DNA of 64,000 nucleotides from assembly GCA_043101845.1 (NCBI GenBank), contig JBICHN010000004.1, forward strand, positions 186,001 to 250,000, read 5' to 3'. Positions 8,501-17,547 of this stretch are shown here, in pieces (position 1 is the stretch's first letter; each line of letters opens with the position of its first letter). The notes beneath the pieces were generated by a model. It saw only the letters and a program-made list of their open reading frames with translations, did not search any database and was not told the DNA's origin. A program made the position numbers and the translations under genes. The stretch is from JBICHN01 sp043101845. GTDB lineage: Bacteria; Planctomycetota; Phycisphaerae; Phycisphaerales; UBA5793.

Positions 8501-9799
8501 ATGAACGCCGCGGTGATCAGCATTGGTGACGAGATTGCGTGCGGCGATCGCGTCGACACGAACTCGGCGTGGATCGCGCGGCGGTTGTCGGCCCGCGGGG
8601 TTCGCGTGACGCGGCAGCTGTCGCTTCCCGATGATCGCGCGATCATCGCGGCGGCGCTGCGCTCGACCATCGGCGCCGTCGAAGTCGTCGTCGCGACAGG
8701 CGGGCTCGGCCCGACGGGCGACGACCTCACGCGTTTCGCGCTCGCCGATGTGCTCGGGGAAGATCTCGAGAACGATGAAGAGGCGCTCGCGACCTTGCGC
8801 GCCAGGTTCGACCGTCGGGGCATGGAAATGGCCGAGTCGAATCGTGTCCAGGCGCTGCGTCCGCCGTCGGCGCGGTTTCTGCCGAACCCGCTCGGCACGG
8901 CGCAGGGGCTCGACGCCGAGCGCGGGGCGCGGATGTTTTTTCTCCCCGGTGTGCCGCCCGAGATGATGAAGATGTACGACGAGCAGGTCGCGCCGGCGCT
9001 CGAGACGCTCGATCCGTCGGCCGGCGCCCGGGTCGTCCGCGCGGCGACGGTGCAGGCGGTGAGCATCGCGGAGAGTCGCGTCGCCGATCTGCTCAAGGAC
9101 CTGCTCGACCGGCGCGAGCCGCCGCTCGTCGGGACACTCGTAAGCGACGGCGTGCTCAGCGTGCGCATCCGGCACGAGGGATCGGCCACGGAGGTCGACG
9201 AGCGTGTGTGCGCGACGAGCGCGACCATTCGCGAGCGACTCGGCCCGTATGTCTACGGCGCCGATGACGAGCCGCTCGCGGTCTCGGTTCTGCGCCGACT
9301 CGTCGCCGACCAGGCGACGCTCGTGACCGCCGAATCGTGTACCGGCGGCATGCTCGGGGCCATGATCACCGATTCGCCCGGCGCGAGTGAGGCGTACCTC
9401 GGCGGATGGCAGACCTACGCGAACGCAATGAAGACGAGCCAGCTCGGCGTGCCGGCGAAGCTCATCCGATCGCGCGGCGCCGTGTCGGCCGAAGTCGCCG
9501 AGGCGATGGCGCAGGGAGCGCTCGAACGCGGCGGCGCCGATTTCGCCCTCTCGATCACCGGCGTGGCGGGTCCGGAAGGCGGATCGGAGGAGAAGCCGGT
9601 CGGCACGGTCTACCTCGGCCTCGCCTATCGCCGGGTTGACGGCCGCGATGAGGATGGCGTCACGGTGCGTCGTTTCGAATTCAGCGGCGATCGCGACATG
9701 ATTCGCCGCCGCTCGGCGACCTCCGCCCTCGCGATGCTCGTCTTCCACCTTGATCATCGCGGATCGTTGCCCGAGATGCTCTGGGAGCGGTCCGACTGA
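8501..9799 (+). CDS. cinA: CinA family nicotinamide-nucleotide amidohydrolase
   Basis: The N-terminal half is a molybdopterin-binding-like domain (ISIGDEI ... DTNSAWIARRL ... ATGGLGPTGDDLTR) and the C-terminal half is the CinA amidase domain (TAESCTGGMLGAMITDSPG ... SITGVAGPEGG ... KPVGTVYLGL). The family removes the amide from nicotinamide mononucleotide in NAD recycling and hydrolyses ADP-ribose; the name comes from competence-induced genes. At 432 residues the length is normal. It heads a tightly packed plus-strand run cinA-panB-htrA-glycerate kinase. Confidence 0.93.
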   Translation: MNAAVISIGDEIACGDRVDTNSAWIARRLSARGVRVTRQLSLPDDRAIIAAALRSTIGAVEVVVATGGLGPTGDDLTRFALADVLGEDLENDEEALATLRARFDRRGMEMAESNRVQALRPPSARFLPNPLGTAQGLDAERGARMFFLPGVPPEMMKMYDEQVAPALETLDPSAGARVVRAATVQAVSIAESRVADLLKDLLDRREPPLVGTLVSDGVLSVRIRHEGSATEVDERVCATSATIRERLGPYVYGADDEPLAVSVLRRLVADQATLVTAESCTGGMLGAMITDSPGASEAYLGGWQTYANAMKTSQLGVPAKLIRSRGAVSAEVAEAMAQGALERGGADFALSITGVAGPEGGSEEKPVGTVYLGLAYRRVDGRDEDGVTVRRFEFSGDRDMIRRRSATSALAMLVFHLDHRGSLPEMLWERSD

Positions 9800-9849
9800 A
9801 CGGGGCCGCGAAAACGGCGTCCCCGGCGTCGTTCGCGTAGAATCTTCTC

Positions 9850-10803
9850 ATGAGCAGTCCCGGCGAATCGAAACGCGTGACGCTCCGCGACATCCGCCGC
9901 CTCGTCTCGAAGGGCGAGCGGTTCGCGTGCCTCACGAGCTACGACGCGACCACGGCGCGGTGGCTCGAGCGCGCCGGGCTGCCGCTCATCCTCGTGGGCG
10001 ACACGCTCGCGGAGATGACGCTCGGGTACGACCAGACGATTTACGCGCCGATGGACCTCATGGTCGCGCTGACCGCGGCGGTGCGGCGGGGGGCGCCGAA
10101 TGTGCTCCTCATGGCCGACATGCCCTTCATGAGCTACCAGGCGGACGACGCCGAGGGATTGCGCAACGCGGCGCGTTTCATGACCGAAGCCGGCGCCGAC
10201 CTCGTGAAGATCGAGCTTGACGGCTCCTTCGCGCCGCTCGTTAGAAAGATGACGCGGGCCGGGATCCCGGTGGTCGCGCACATCGGTTCGCGGCCGCAGC
10301 ACACGAAGATCGCGGGCGGGTATCGCGCCTCGGGTCGGACGCCGGACGATGCGAAGCGGCTCGTCGACGACGCCCGGGCGCTCGAAGACGCCGGCGCCGT
10401 CATGCTCCTCGTCGAGGCGACCCCGGCCGAAGTGAGCGAAGCGATCGTCGCCCAGGCGAAGGTCCCCGTCATCGGCTGCGGCGCCGGGCCGGCGTGTCAC
10501 GGGCAGGTCATCGTGCTCAACGACCTGCTCGGCCTGACCGACTGGCAGCCCCGGTTCGCTCCGCCCGTGACGAACTTCGGCGAGCAGATCGTCGACGCCG
10601 CGAAGACCTGGATCGATCGCGTGGCCCGAAACGACCTCGGCGAGCACCCCTACCACATGGTGGGCGAGTCGACCGCGCGATCCGGAGGATCCGAAGCGGC
10701 GCCGCCCGCGAAGAAGGGTGAGACGAGGCCCGGCTGGCGCGAAGGATCGATCTCGAGCGATACGCCCGAGCGGCCCTCAGTTACCCCCGCGGCGAGCCGA
10801 TGA
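9850..10803 (+). CDS. panB: 3-methyl-2-oxobutanoate hydroxymethyltransferase
   Basis: PanB makes ketopantoate from 2-oxoisovalerate and methylene-tetrahydrofolate in pantothenate and CoA synthesis. The metal and substrate residues of the family are in place: D51 (VGDTLAEMTLGY), D90 (MADMPFMSY), K120 and E122 (VKIELDG), and the catalytic Glu E189 (LLVEATP). The core ends near residue 275. A tail of about 40 residues rich in Ser, Pro, Arg and Glu follows and is not part of the usual fold. The gene lies 50 nt after cinA. No panC or panD is in the window. Confidence 0.95.
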   Translation: MSSPGESKRVTLRDIRRLVSKGERFACLTSYDATTARWLERAGLPLILVGDTLAEMTLGYDQTIYAPMDLMVALTAAVRRGAPNVLLMADMPFMSYQADDAEGLRNAARFMTEAGADLVKIELDGSFAPLVRKMTRAGIPVVAHIGSRPQHTKIAGGYRASGRTPDDAKRLVDDARALEDAGAVMLLVEATPAEVSEAIVAQAKVPVIGCGAGPACHGQVIVLNDLLGLTDWQPRFAPPVTNFGEQIVDAAKTWIDRVARNDLGEHPYHMVGESTARSGGSEAAPPAKKGETRPGWREGSISSDTPERPSVTPAASR

Positions 10804-10860
10804 CGAACGAGGCGGGCGGCCGCCGATGGTCCTGGACACAACGGCGCGAGACCGTGACTT

Positions 10861-12285
10861 ATGAATGAATTCCGTCGATACGCCCCGAGTCTGCTCGCGC
10901 TCATCTGCGCCGTGGCGACGCTGCTGCTCGGGCCGGAGATCGTGCGACGGCTTTCCTTCGCCGGAACCGTGGCGCAGGTCCAGAGCGCGCGGTCGGAACT
11001 CGCCGCGTCGGACGCGCTGAGCCAGTTGAACGATTCGGTCCGCGCCGTGGCGCGGGCGGTTGAACCGAGTGTGGTGCACATCACCGTACAGCGGGCGACG
11101 GACACGATCTCGGCGCTGAGCGAAATCTCGACGGGAAGCGGCTGGATCTACGACGACGACGGTCGCATCGTGACAAACGAACATGTCGTCCGTGACGCGG
11201 GCGCGATCGAGGTGCGCTTACACGACGGCACGCATCGCGCGGCCGAACTCATCGGGGCCGACCCGCGCACGGACATCGCGGTCATTCAGACGCGGAATCC
11301 GCCCCCGCTTGTGCCGGCCGTCCGGGCCACGGGACAGATCCTCGAGCAGGGCGACCTCGTCTTCGCCTTCGGCTCGCCATTCGGATTCGAGTTCTCGATG
11401 TCCTCGGGCATCGTCGCCGGCCAGGGCCGACAGACGCAGGCCATGCAGGTCTACGAGAACTTCATCCAGACCGACGCCGACATTCATCCCGGCAACTCGG
11501 GGGGCCCGCTCACGAATGTCTACGGCGAAGTCGTCGGAATGAACACCGCAATTACCGTGCACGCCGCCGACCGCGGGTCCGGCGGACGCACGGGGTCGGT
11601 CGGGCTCGCGATTCCGCTCGACATCGTCGAGTTCATCGTCGACCAGCTCATCCGGACCGGTCGCGTGCGCAACGGCGGGCTCGGGGTGACGCTGCGCAAT
11701 CTCGACGATTCACCGCGCGGCGCCATCGGGTACTACGGTCCGGGCGTATGGGTGCGAACGGTCACTCCCGACGAAGTCGCGCACGACGCCGGGCTGCGGC
11801 GCAACGATGTCGTCATCGCCGTGAACGATGAACGGGTCGACGGACTGAGCGAATTCGCGCGGGCCGTCGGCGAATCGACGGACGAGGCCGTGCGGCTGCG
11901 CGTCCGGCGCGATGGGCGGAGCTACGAATTCACGCTTCCCGCGACGAACGGTCGAGCGAATCACGGCTACGAAGTCGGTGAACTCGACCGGAGCTTCCGC
12001 GAGATGATCGAGTTCGACGGGAGCGGTGTGTGGGTCGAATCGGTCCTGCCGGGTCTCCCCGCGGAAGACGCGGGCATTCAGGCCGCCGATGTCATTACGG
12101 CGGTGAACGGCGTGCGCATCGAGCGCACCTCGCAGCTTCGCTCGGTCGTGCACACACAGGCGCCCGGCTCGACGGTGCGCATTCAGGTATGGCGCGACGG
12201 CGCCGAGCGCGAGTTCGATGTCGAGTTAATCGAATGGGACCATGTCTGGGATCTGGGCGGCTTCATGCCCGATGAACGACGATGA
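10861..12285 (+). CDS. HtrA/DegP-type serine protease with two PDZ domains
   Basis: An N-terminal hydrophobic segment (residues 8-24, signal or anchor) is followed by a trypsin-like domain with an intact triad: H108 in TNEHVV, D138 in RTDIAV and S213 in HPGNSGGPL. Two PDZ domains follow at roughly 262-355 and 365-460. It should act outside the inner membrane as a quality-control protease and chaperone. It is 57 nt after panB, and its last four bases (ATGA) overlap the glycerate kinase start, which suggests translational coupling. DegP, DegQ and DegS cannot be told apart from sequence alone. Confidence 0.93.
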   Translation: MNEFRRYAPSLLALICAVATLLLGPEIVRRLSFAGTVAQVQSARSELAASDALSQLNDSVRAVARAVEPSVVHITVQRATDTISALSEISTGSGWIYDDDGRIVTNEHVVRDAGAIEVRLHDGTHRAAELIGADPRTDIAVIQTRNPPPLVPAVRATGQILEQGDLVFAFGSPFGFEFSMSSGIVAGQGRQTQAMQVYENFIQTDADIHPGNSGGPLTNVYGEVVGMNTAITVHAADRGSGGRTGSVGLAIPLDIVEFIVDQLIRTGRVRNGGLGVTLRNLDDSPRGAIGYYGPGVWVRTVTPDEVAHDAGLRRNDVVIAVNDERVDGLSEFARAVGESTDEAVRLRVRRDGRSYEFTLPATNGRANHGYEVGELDRSFREMIEFDGSGVWVESVLPGLPAEDAGIQAADVITAVNGVRIERTSQLRSVVHTQAPGSTVRIQVWRDGAEREFDVELIEWDHVWDLGGFMPDERR

Positions 12286-13454
12286 ATGCCGCCGGGAGTT
12301 CGACGCGGCGCCTCGTGATCGCGCCCAACGCGTTCAAGGAAACCCTCACCGCCGCCGAGGCGGCCGAGGCGATCCGCGCCGGCGCCGCTCGCGCCGACTC
12401 GGCGCTCGAGTTCGAACTCGTTCCGATCGCGGACGGCGGCGACGGCACGCTCGACGCGCTCACCGCGACGCGAGGCGGTGAACGCCGTTCGTCCCGCGTG
12501 ACGGGGCCCCTCGGCGACCCCGTGGACGCGGAATGGGCGCTGCTTGGAGGCGGACGGGTCGCCGTCATCGAAATGGCCCGCGCCGCCGGGCTCGCCCTCA
12601 CTCCCCGCGACCAGCGCGATCCTGAGTGGACGACGACCTTCGGCGTCGGCGAGCTGATCATCGCCGCGCGCGAGGCGGGCGCCCGGCGAATCATCGTCGG
12701 AGTCGGCGGCTCGGCGACCTGCGACGGAGGATGCGGATGCGCGCAGGCGCTCGGCGTTCGCTTCGTCCTCACGGGGGGCGAGACGCTCGACGCGTCGACG
12801 CGACCGGTGACCGGGGGCGATCTCGAACTCATCGAGATCATCGAGGCGCCCCGCCATGCGAACGCGTTGACGATTGAAGTCGCGTGTGATGTGCGCAATC
12901 CGCTCTTCGGTCCGGACGGCGCCGCCTTCGTCTTCGGACCTCAGAAGGGCGCGAGTCCCGACCAGATCGTGCGTCTCGACGAAGGGTTGCAGTGGCTCGC
13001 GGAACTCGTCGGAGACGCGGCCGACCCGGACGAGCCCGGCGCCGGCGCTGCGGGCGGTCTCGGCTTCGGACTGAGCGCCTGGTTCAACGCGGCGTTACGA
13101 CCGGGTATTGACCTCGTGCTCGACGCGGTGCGCTTCGATGAACGGGCCGAGGGGGCGACGCTCATCCTCACCGGCGAAGGTCGACTCGATGGACAATCCG
13201 TGGAGGGAAAGGCGATCGGTGGTGTCGCGTGGCGCGGTCTCGCGCTCGGCGTCCCGACCGTGGCGCTCGTGGGATCGACCGGCCCGGACGCGAAGCGATC
13301 ACTCCGGCGCCACGGCGGCCCCCTCGAAGCGTTCTACAGCGTCACCGACACGCTCGGTTGGAGTGAATCTCGCGCCATGGCGTCGCCCGCCGAAGCACTC
13401 GAAGCGCTCGCCGAACTCGTCGTGCGTGAGAAATTCGACGCCGCTCAGTCGTGA
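12282..13454 (+). CDS. Glycerate kinase (GarK/GlxK family)
   Basis: The family pattern is clear: IAPNAFKETLTAAEAAEAI at the start, PIADGGDGT, a VGVGGSATCDGGCG loop, GAAGGLGFGL, and TGEGRLDGQS. The enzyme phosphorylates glycerate to a phosphoglycerate that enters glycolysis. The start codon overlaps the HtrA stop (ATGA). The 3' end overlaps the convergent L,D-transpeptidase gene by 10 bp. At 390 residues the length is typical. Confidence 0.93.
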   Translation: MNAAGSSTRRLVIAPNAFKETLTAAEAAEAIRAGAARADSALEFELVPIADGGDGTLDALTATRGGERRSSRVTGPLGDPVDAEWALLGGGRVAVIEMARAAGLALTPRDQRDPEWTTTFGVGELIIAAREAGARRIIVGVGGSATCDGGCGCAQALGVRFVLTGGETLDASTRPVTGGDLELIEIIEAPRHANALTIEVACDVRNPLFGPDGAAFVFGPQKGASPDQIVRLDEGLQWLAELVGDAADPDEPGAGAAGGLGFGLSAWFNAALRPGIDLVLDAVRFDERAEGATLILTGEGRLDGQSVEGKAIGGVAWRGLALGVPTVALVGSTGPDAKRSLRRHGGPLEAFYSVTDTLGWSESRAMASPAEALEALAELVVREKFDAAQS

Positions 13455-14710
13455 ATGAAGACGGTGCTCTCGCCCTCGACGAGCATCTCGTAGATGATCG
13501 CGACATCGTCCGCCCGCATGCGCACACATCCCATCGACGCCTGTCGGCCGATGGAGTCGGGCTCGATCGTACCGTGAATGCCGTAGCCCGAGAGGTTGCG
13601 TGTGTCTTCGTCGACGCCTTTGAGTCCGATCCAGCGCTCGCCGATCGGGTTCTTCGGATCGTCGGCGGCGAACTGCTCGCCGGTCCGCGGATTCGCCCAC
13701 GGTGGATTGATGAGCTTGCTCTGTTCGCGCACCATCCAGGCGCCGGTCGGGGTCGAGTCGAATTCGCCGAGACCGACCGGGAACGAGCGGACGAAGACGC
13801 GACGGCCGAGCGAGTCGGGCGCGCCGATGAAGAGATCCATTCGGTATTCGCTCTTGTCGATCACCGCGTGGAACGGGCCGCGCACGACTTTGATGGTCTG
13901 CCCCGCGCGGATCTTGCGGGCGTCCTCGATGCCGTTGATGCGCGTGAGAAAGCGCCAGTCGATGTCGTACGGCGCCGCGACCTTGGAGAGGCGGTCGCCG
14001 GACTTGATCGTGTACGAATCGGCGAAGGGATCGCCCGATACGACCGTGGGGCTGAAGACGAGGGTCTGGTTGATCCGGGAGAGGGCCGCGCGGATCGCGG
14101 GAGCGGCGTCGCCGACGCGGGCGTGATGCAGGGCGTCGTTGTACGCCTGCCGCGCTTCGACGAGTCGATTCTGGCGTTCGAGCTTCTCGGCCCGGACGAT
14201 GAGATCGGCGACCTGCGCGTTCGCGTTCGTAATGGTCGCCCGGTTCGGGGCGGGGTCGAGCGGCGCCGTCGTGACGGGCGTCGGATCCTTGAGCGCCGGC
14301 TCGACGGCCTTCGGCGGGTTGACCTCATCGACCGACTTCGTCGACGACTCGCCCATCGTGATGGCGTTCGTCGGCGTTGATTCGACTCGCTCTTCGCCCC
14401 TCTCCGCAGGAGTCTCGCGGTCCCGCCGGATCGGCGTCGCCGTCCCATTCGGGAGGAGGCTGGTCGTGGCCGTCTCCCGCGCGCCGGGCGTCGGAGCGGA
14501 CGACTCGTCGTCGTCATTCTCCGCTACGAGTCCGGCGGCGCCCGTATCGTTCGGGCCGCCCGACGAGGCGTCGGGCCAGGCGTACCAGCCGATGACGAGG
14601 ACGGCGCCGCCGGCGACGAACCACCAGGGCTGGACCCGGCGCGGGCGTCGTCGGGCGTACATGTAGGATCGCTGCGTGCCGCTGCGGGCCTGCTGGGACG
14701 CGAGGACCAT
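13445..14710 (-). CDS. Membrane-anchored LysM L,D-transpeptidase (YkuD domain)
   Basis: A basic N-terminus and one membrane helix (about residues 30-46) lead into a low-complexity Thr/Pro/Glu linker to about residue 155, then an alpha-helical segment (QVADLIVRAEKLERQ ... RQAYNDALHHA). A LysM domain follows (YTIKSGDRLSKVAAPYDIDW). The C-terminal YkuD domain has the catalytic pattern HG ... S.GCVRM with H379 and C395. It should make 3-3 cross-links in peptidoglycan or attach proteins to it. A canonical L,D-transpeptidase agrees with evidence that planctomycetes keep peptidoglycan. ATG at 14710. Confidence 0.93.
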   Translation of the reverse strand: MVLASQQARSGTQRSYMYARRRPRRVQPWWFVAGGAVLVIGWYAWPDASSGGPNDTGAAGLVAENDDDESSAPTPGARETATTSLLPNGTATPIRRDRETPAERGEERVESTPTNAITMGESSTKSVDEVNPPKAVEPALKDPTPVTTAPLDPAPNRATITNANAQVADLIVRAEKLERQNRLVEARQAYNDALHHARVGDAAPAIRAALSRINQTLVFSPTVVSGDPFADSYTIKSGDRLSKVAAPYDIDWRFLTRINGIEDARKIRAGQTIKVVRGPFHAVIDKSEYRMDLFIGAPDSLGRRVFVRSFPVGLGEFDSTPTGAWMVREQSKLINPPWANPRTGEQFAADDPKNPIGERWIGLKGVDEDTRNLSGYGIHGTIEPDSIGRQASMGCVRMRADDVAIIYEMLVEGESTVFIHD

Positions 14711-14880
14711 TCGTTGCTCCCGGGGTCAGGGGGCTCTCAATCAGTCAAATTCGATCGGTCGTCCGGTCCGCTCGCTCGCTCGTTCGTCCATTCGAAGCGA
14801 TGAGCGACCACCGGTCGTGACACGGAAGCGCGTCACGGCCGCATGATCAATGATCGGCAAGCTGTCGTTCGATCGATCAA

Positions 14881-15489
14881 TCAGCCGGATGACTCGGCGA
14901 CCTTCGGCTCGACGCGAATGACGCGTCGATCGGTCACGATGACATCCAGGAGTTGATCGTGCGCCGCGCGAGGGATCCGGTCAACGACCTGCGAGTCGAA
15001 ACACAGCCCTACTTTTCGGCAGGTCGGGCCAAGCGCGGCCAGGAATCGGTCGTAGTAGCCCCCGCCTCGACCGAGGCGACCGCCGTCGGTGTCGAATCCG
15101 AGGCCTGGGACGATGACGAGGTCGATCGCGTCGAGCGGCGTCGGCGCATCCTCGTCGGGCATGCGAAGGCCGTGGCGATCGGTGACGAAGCTTCGGTCGT
15201 TGAACTTGCGGACGAGCACCGGCCACATGCGATGGTGTTCCCAGTCGACCTTGGGCACGCAGACGGCGCGGCTCGACTGGAAGCAGCGAAGGAAGACGCG
15301 GGTCGTATCGACTTCGCCCGCGATCGGCATGTAGAGCATGACCGTCGAGGCGTGGCGGAAGAGTTCGGTGGAAAAGAGATTGGCGACGGCGAGCGTCGAT
15401 CGAGCCTGAATATCGTCCGGCGTCATTTCGGCGAGCTGGCGTCGGAGCTGGTCTCGGATGCCTTTCTTGGCAACGGCGACCTGATCCAT
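14881..15489 (-). CDS. 5-formyltetrahydrofolate cyclo-ligase
   Basis: The MTHFS/YgfA family signature is present: an N-terminal K(x)RxxLR-like helix, LYMPIAGEVDT, a VPGLGFD block and the ATP-binding loop GRLGRGGGYYDRFL. It converts 5-formyl-THF to methenyl-THF with ATP, returning storage folate to the one-carbon pool that panB and purine synthesis use. At 202 residues it is full length. A strong ribosome site (GGGGAGG) precedes ATG at 15489. The 5' flank is an unusual hairpin-rich gap, described separately. In many bacteria this gene sits beside the 6S RNA gene. Confidence 0.93.
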   Translation of the reverse strand: MDQVAVAKKGIRDQLRRQLAEMTPDDIQARSTLAVANLFSTELFRHASTVMLYMPIAGEVDTTRVFLRCFQSSRAVCVPKVDWEHHRMWPVLVRKFNDRSFVTDRHGLRMPDEDAPTPLDAIDLVIVPGLGFDTDGGRLGRGGGYYDRFLAALGPTCRKVGLCFDSQVVDRIPRAAHDQLLDVIVTDRRVIRVEPKVAESSG

Positions 15490-15807
15490 GGTTACCTCCC
15501 CGACCTTCCCGGTCGGAAACTGACGATCTTGGTCAGCACGCCGCGGACACTATCGCACGACACATCACAGCGACAGGCGAACGAGGCCTGCCGTCATTCG
15601 ACGGGCGACTCGCGACGATCGTCTCGCTTCTCCACTCCGATCCTTCAATCCCCTCGGGCCCAACACCTTTCCATACGGATGAGCCTGTGTACATGATCCA
15701 GTTCATCATGCTTTTATTCCGGGGATCTATGGCGTCTCGATGAAGAACCGCGCCGAAACATCGGTCGGATTCTTATCGGACAGGCCCGGACGCAGGCTGC
15801 ACCATTG
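15490..15807. other. Hairpin-rich intergenic region of 318 bp
   Basis: No credible protein-coding frame is present. Visible structures are CGACC-TTCCC-GGTCG (15511-15525), CTGAC-GATCTT-GGTCAG (15530-15546 region), an arm pair GACAGGC/GCCTGCC around 15572-15592, the palindrome GACGATCGTC near 15614-15623, and CATGAT-CCAGTTC-ATCATG followed by CTTTTATT (15692-15718). The last is a terminator-like element for plus-strand transcription, although no plus-strand gene precedes it. The gap may hold a small RNA or only the leaders of the neighbouring minus-strand genes. Confidence 0.45.
15692..15718 (+). terminator. Terminator-like hairpin with no upstream gene on its strand
   Basis: A perfect 6-bp stem CATGAT / ATCATG (15692-15697 with 15705-15710) and 7-nt loop is followed by CTTTTATT. 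The stem is short and AT-containing, so strength is doubtful. It matters because the nearest plus-strand gene upstream ends at 13454, beyond two minus-strand genes. Confidence 0.35.
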
Positions 15808-17175
15808 TCATTCGCTTGGGCAGGACCCCTCATCGCGCGGCGAACTTCGCGGCGCGTGGCGCCGGCGAATCTCGGCCAGGCGCTCCTTGATGGTAGCCTC
15901 GAGGCCACGGTCAACGGGGTGGTAGTATCGCTTATTAATGCCGAGGTCCTGTCCCTCGACGACGCCGCCCTCGGCGGCGTGGGCGTACTCGTACCCCTCG
16001 CCATGCCCCAGCTTCTTCGACCCCGCGTAATGGGTGTCCCGCAGGCTTTCCGGCACGGCGATGGTCCGACCCTCCCGGACATCCTTCATCGCGTCCCAGA
16101 TCGCTTTCGCCGAAGCGTTGCTCTTTGGCGCGACCGCCATGTATATGGCGGCCTGGGCGAGGGTGAGCTGGCATTCGGGCATTCCGATGCGCTCCGTAAT
16201 CTCATACGCAGCCGCGGCGACAGAGATCGCGCGGGGGTCCGCATTTCCCACATCTTCGCTCGCGAGAATGGCGATCCGCCGGGCGATGAAGCGCGGATCC
16301 TCCCCCGCTTCGAGCATGCGGGCGAGCCAGTAGACGGACGCGTCGGGATCGCTGCCGCGCATCGACTTGATGAACGCGCTCACGACATCGTAATGCTCGT
16401 CGCCGGTCCCGTCGTAGACGATTGCCTTGCGCTGGATCGACTCCTGCGCGACCTCGAGATCGATGACGATCGGTCCGTCGGTCGCGCGGTCGCGGCCGCC
16501 GGACATGACGGCGACCTCGAGCGCGCCGAGCGCACGGCGGGCGTCCCCGTCGCTCATCGTCGACCAGAGTTCGACTGCGGCGTCTTCGATCGTGATGTCG
16601 CAGCCGCCGTAGCCGCGCTCCGGATCGTCAATCGCCGCGCGGATGACGCGCCTCACCTCGTCGACCGAGAGCGGTTCGAAGCGGAAGACCGTGCTCCGGC
16701 TGAGCAGCGCGGAGTTCACGGAGAAGTACGGATTCTCCGTCGTGGCGCCGATGAGCGTGATGATGCCGCGCTCGACATCGCCGAGCAGTGTGTCCTGCTG
16801 CGCGCGGTTGAAGCGGTGAATCTCATCGAGAAAGAAGACCGTACGCCGGCCATTGAGTTCGACGCGCCGGGTCGCCTCGTCGATCACGCGACGGACATCC
16901 TTCACACCGATCGACGCCGCGTTCGCCCGCTCGAAGTGACTCTCCGAATGCCGCGCGATGAGTTCCGCGAGCGTCGTCTTTCCGGTGCCCGGCGGACCGA
17001 AGAAGATGAGCGAGGTGAGCCGGTCGGCCTCGAGCATGCGCCGGAGCAGCTTGCCTTCGCCGAGGAAATGCTCCTGGCCGGCGAACTCATCGAGCGAGCG
17101 CGGCCGCATGCGCGACGGGAGGGGTTCGACCGCTCGCCGAGCTTCGGCGCGTTTTTCTTCCCAGAGGTCCGACAT
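15808..17175 (-). CDS. rarA: Replication-associated recombination protein A (AAA+ ATPase)
   Basis: RarA/MgsA/WRNIP1-type AAA+ ATPase: RPRSLDEFAGQEHFLG at the start, Walker A GPPGTGKT (60-67), Walker B FFLDEIHRF (D117, E118), sensor 1 in GATTENPYF, and arginine-finger region ALLSRSTVF. The C-terminal half has the MgsA tetramerisation domain (YWLARMLEAGEDPRFIARR, then LTLAQAAIYMAVAPKSNA). The protein acts at stalled replication forks. At 455 residues it is full length. It is the first minus-strand gene of this block. Confidence 0.95.
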   Translation of the reverse strand: MSDLWEEKRAEARRAVEPLPSRMRPRSLDEFAGQEHFLGEGKLLRRMLEADRLTSLIFFGPPGTGKTTLAELIARHSESHFERANAASIGVKDVRRVIDEATRRVELNGRRTVFFLDEIHRFNRAQQDTLLGDVERGIITLIGATTENPYFSVNSALLSRSTVFRFEPLSVDEVRRVIRAAIDDPERGYGGCDITIEDAAVELWSTMSDGDARRALGALEVAVMSGGRDRATDGPIVIDLEVAQESIQRKAIVYDGTGDEHYDVVSAFIKSMRGSDPDASVYWLARMLEAGEDPRFIARRIAILASEDVGNADPRAISVAAAAYEITERIGMPECQLTLAQAAIYMAVAPKSNASAKAIWDAMKDVREGRTIAVPESLRDTHYAGSKKLGHGEGYEYAHAAEGGVVEGQDLGINKRYYHPVDRGLEATIKERLAEIRRRHAPRSSPRDEGSCPSE

Positions 17176-17284
17176 CGGTCGATTGTAACGGGAGGGCGCG
17201 AGGTCCGGTCGATGGGCGGGTCGGGTCGACTGGGCTATCCTCGGCGCCCGGCGTCTCCGCCGACCGACTTCCGGAGCCCTTGCG

Positions 17285-17542
17285 ATGGATTCTTCGACTT
17301 CGATCGCCCGCGAATGGATCCGCCTCGCCCTCGGGCCGCGCGTCGTCCGCCGGGCGATCGGCTACGCGATCGTCGTCGGGGCGATTCTCATCACGATCAA
17401 CCACGGCGACGCGATCCTGCGCGGCGAGGTCACGCCGGACCGCTGGCTCAAAATGGGATTGACCGTGACGGTCCCGTACCTGGTCTCGACCTTCTCGAGC
17501 GTCGGCGCGATGCGCGCCATGATGAAGAGATCCGGGGCGTGA
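17285..17542 (+). CDS. Small membrane protein, NrtS-like nitrate/nitrite transporter family
   Basis: This 85-residue protein has two hydrophobic helices (AIGYAIVVGAILITINHGD and LTVTVPYLVSTFSSV). The motif NHGDAIL-G ... VPYLVST-SSVGA fits the small NrtS-type family first described for nitrate and nitrite transport in cyanobacteria. It stands alone, with no nitrate reductase or transporter genes around it, so the physiological substrate is an inference from the family. Its stop codon is 5 bp from the end of the convergent metzincin gene. Confidence 0.7.
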   Translation: MDSSTSIAREWIRLALGPRVVRRAIGYAIVVGAILITINHGDAILRGEVTPDRWLKMGLTVTVPYLVSTFSSVGAMRAMMKRSGA

Positions 17543-17547
17543 TTGGT

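Noticed and set aside
14711..14880. Runs of ctcgctcgctcgttcg and gatcgatcgat between the L,D-transpeptidase and cyclo-ligase genes
   Set aside because: Short low-complexity stretches without a repeat array; no tandem repeat with a defined unit and no RNA gene seen.
15590..15605. ATTCGACGGG, similar to the conserved 5' part of tmRNA
   Set aside because: No matching 3' acceptor-like end, no tag frame and no TpsiC-like GGTTCGA near; judged to be chance.
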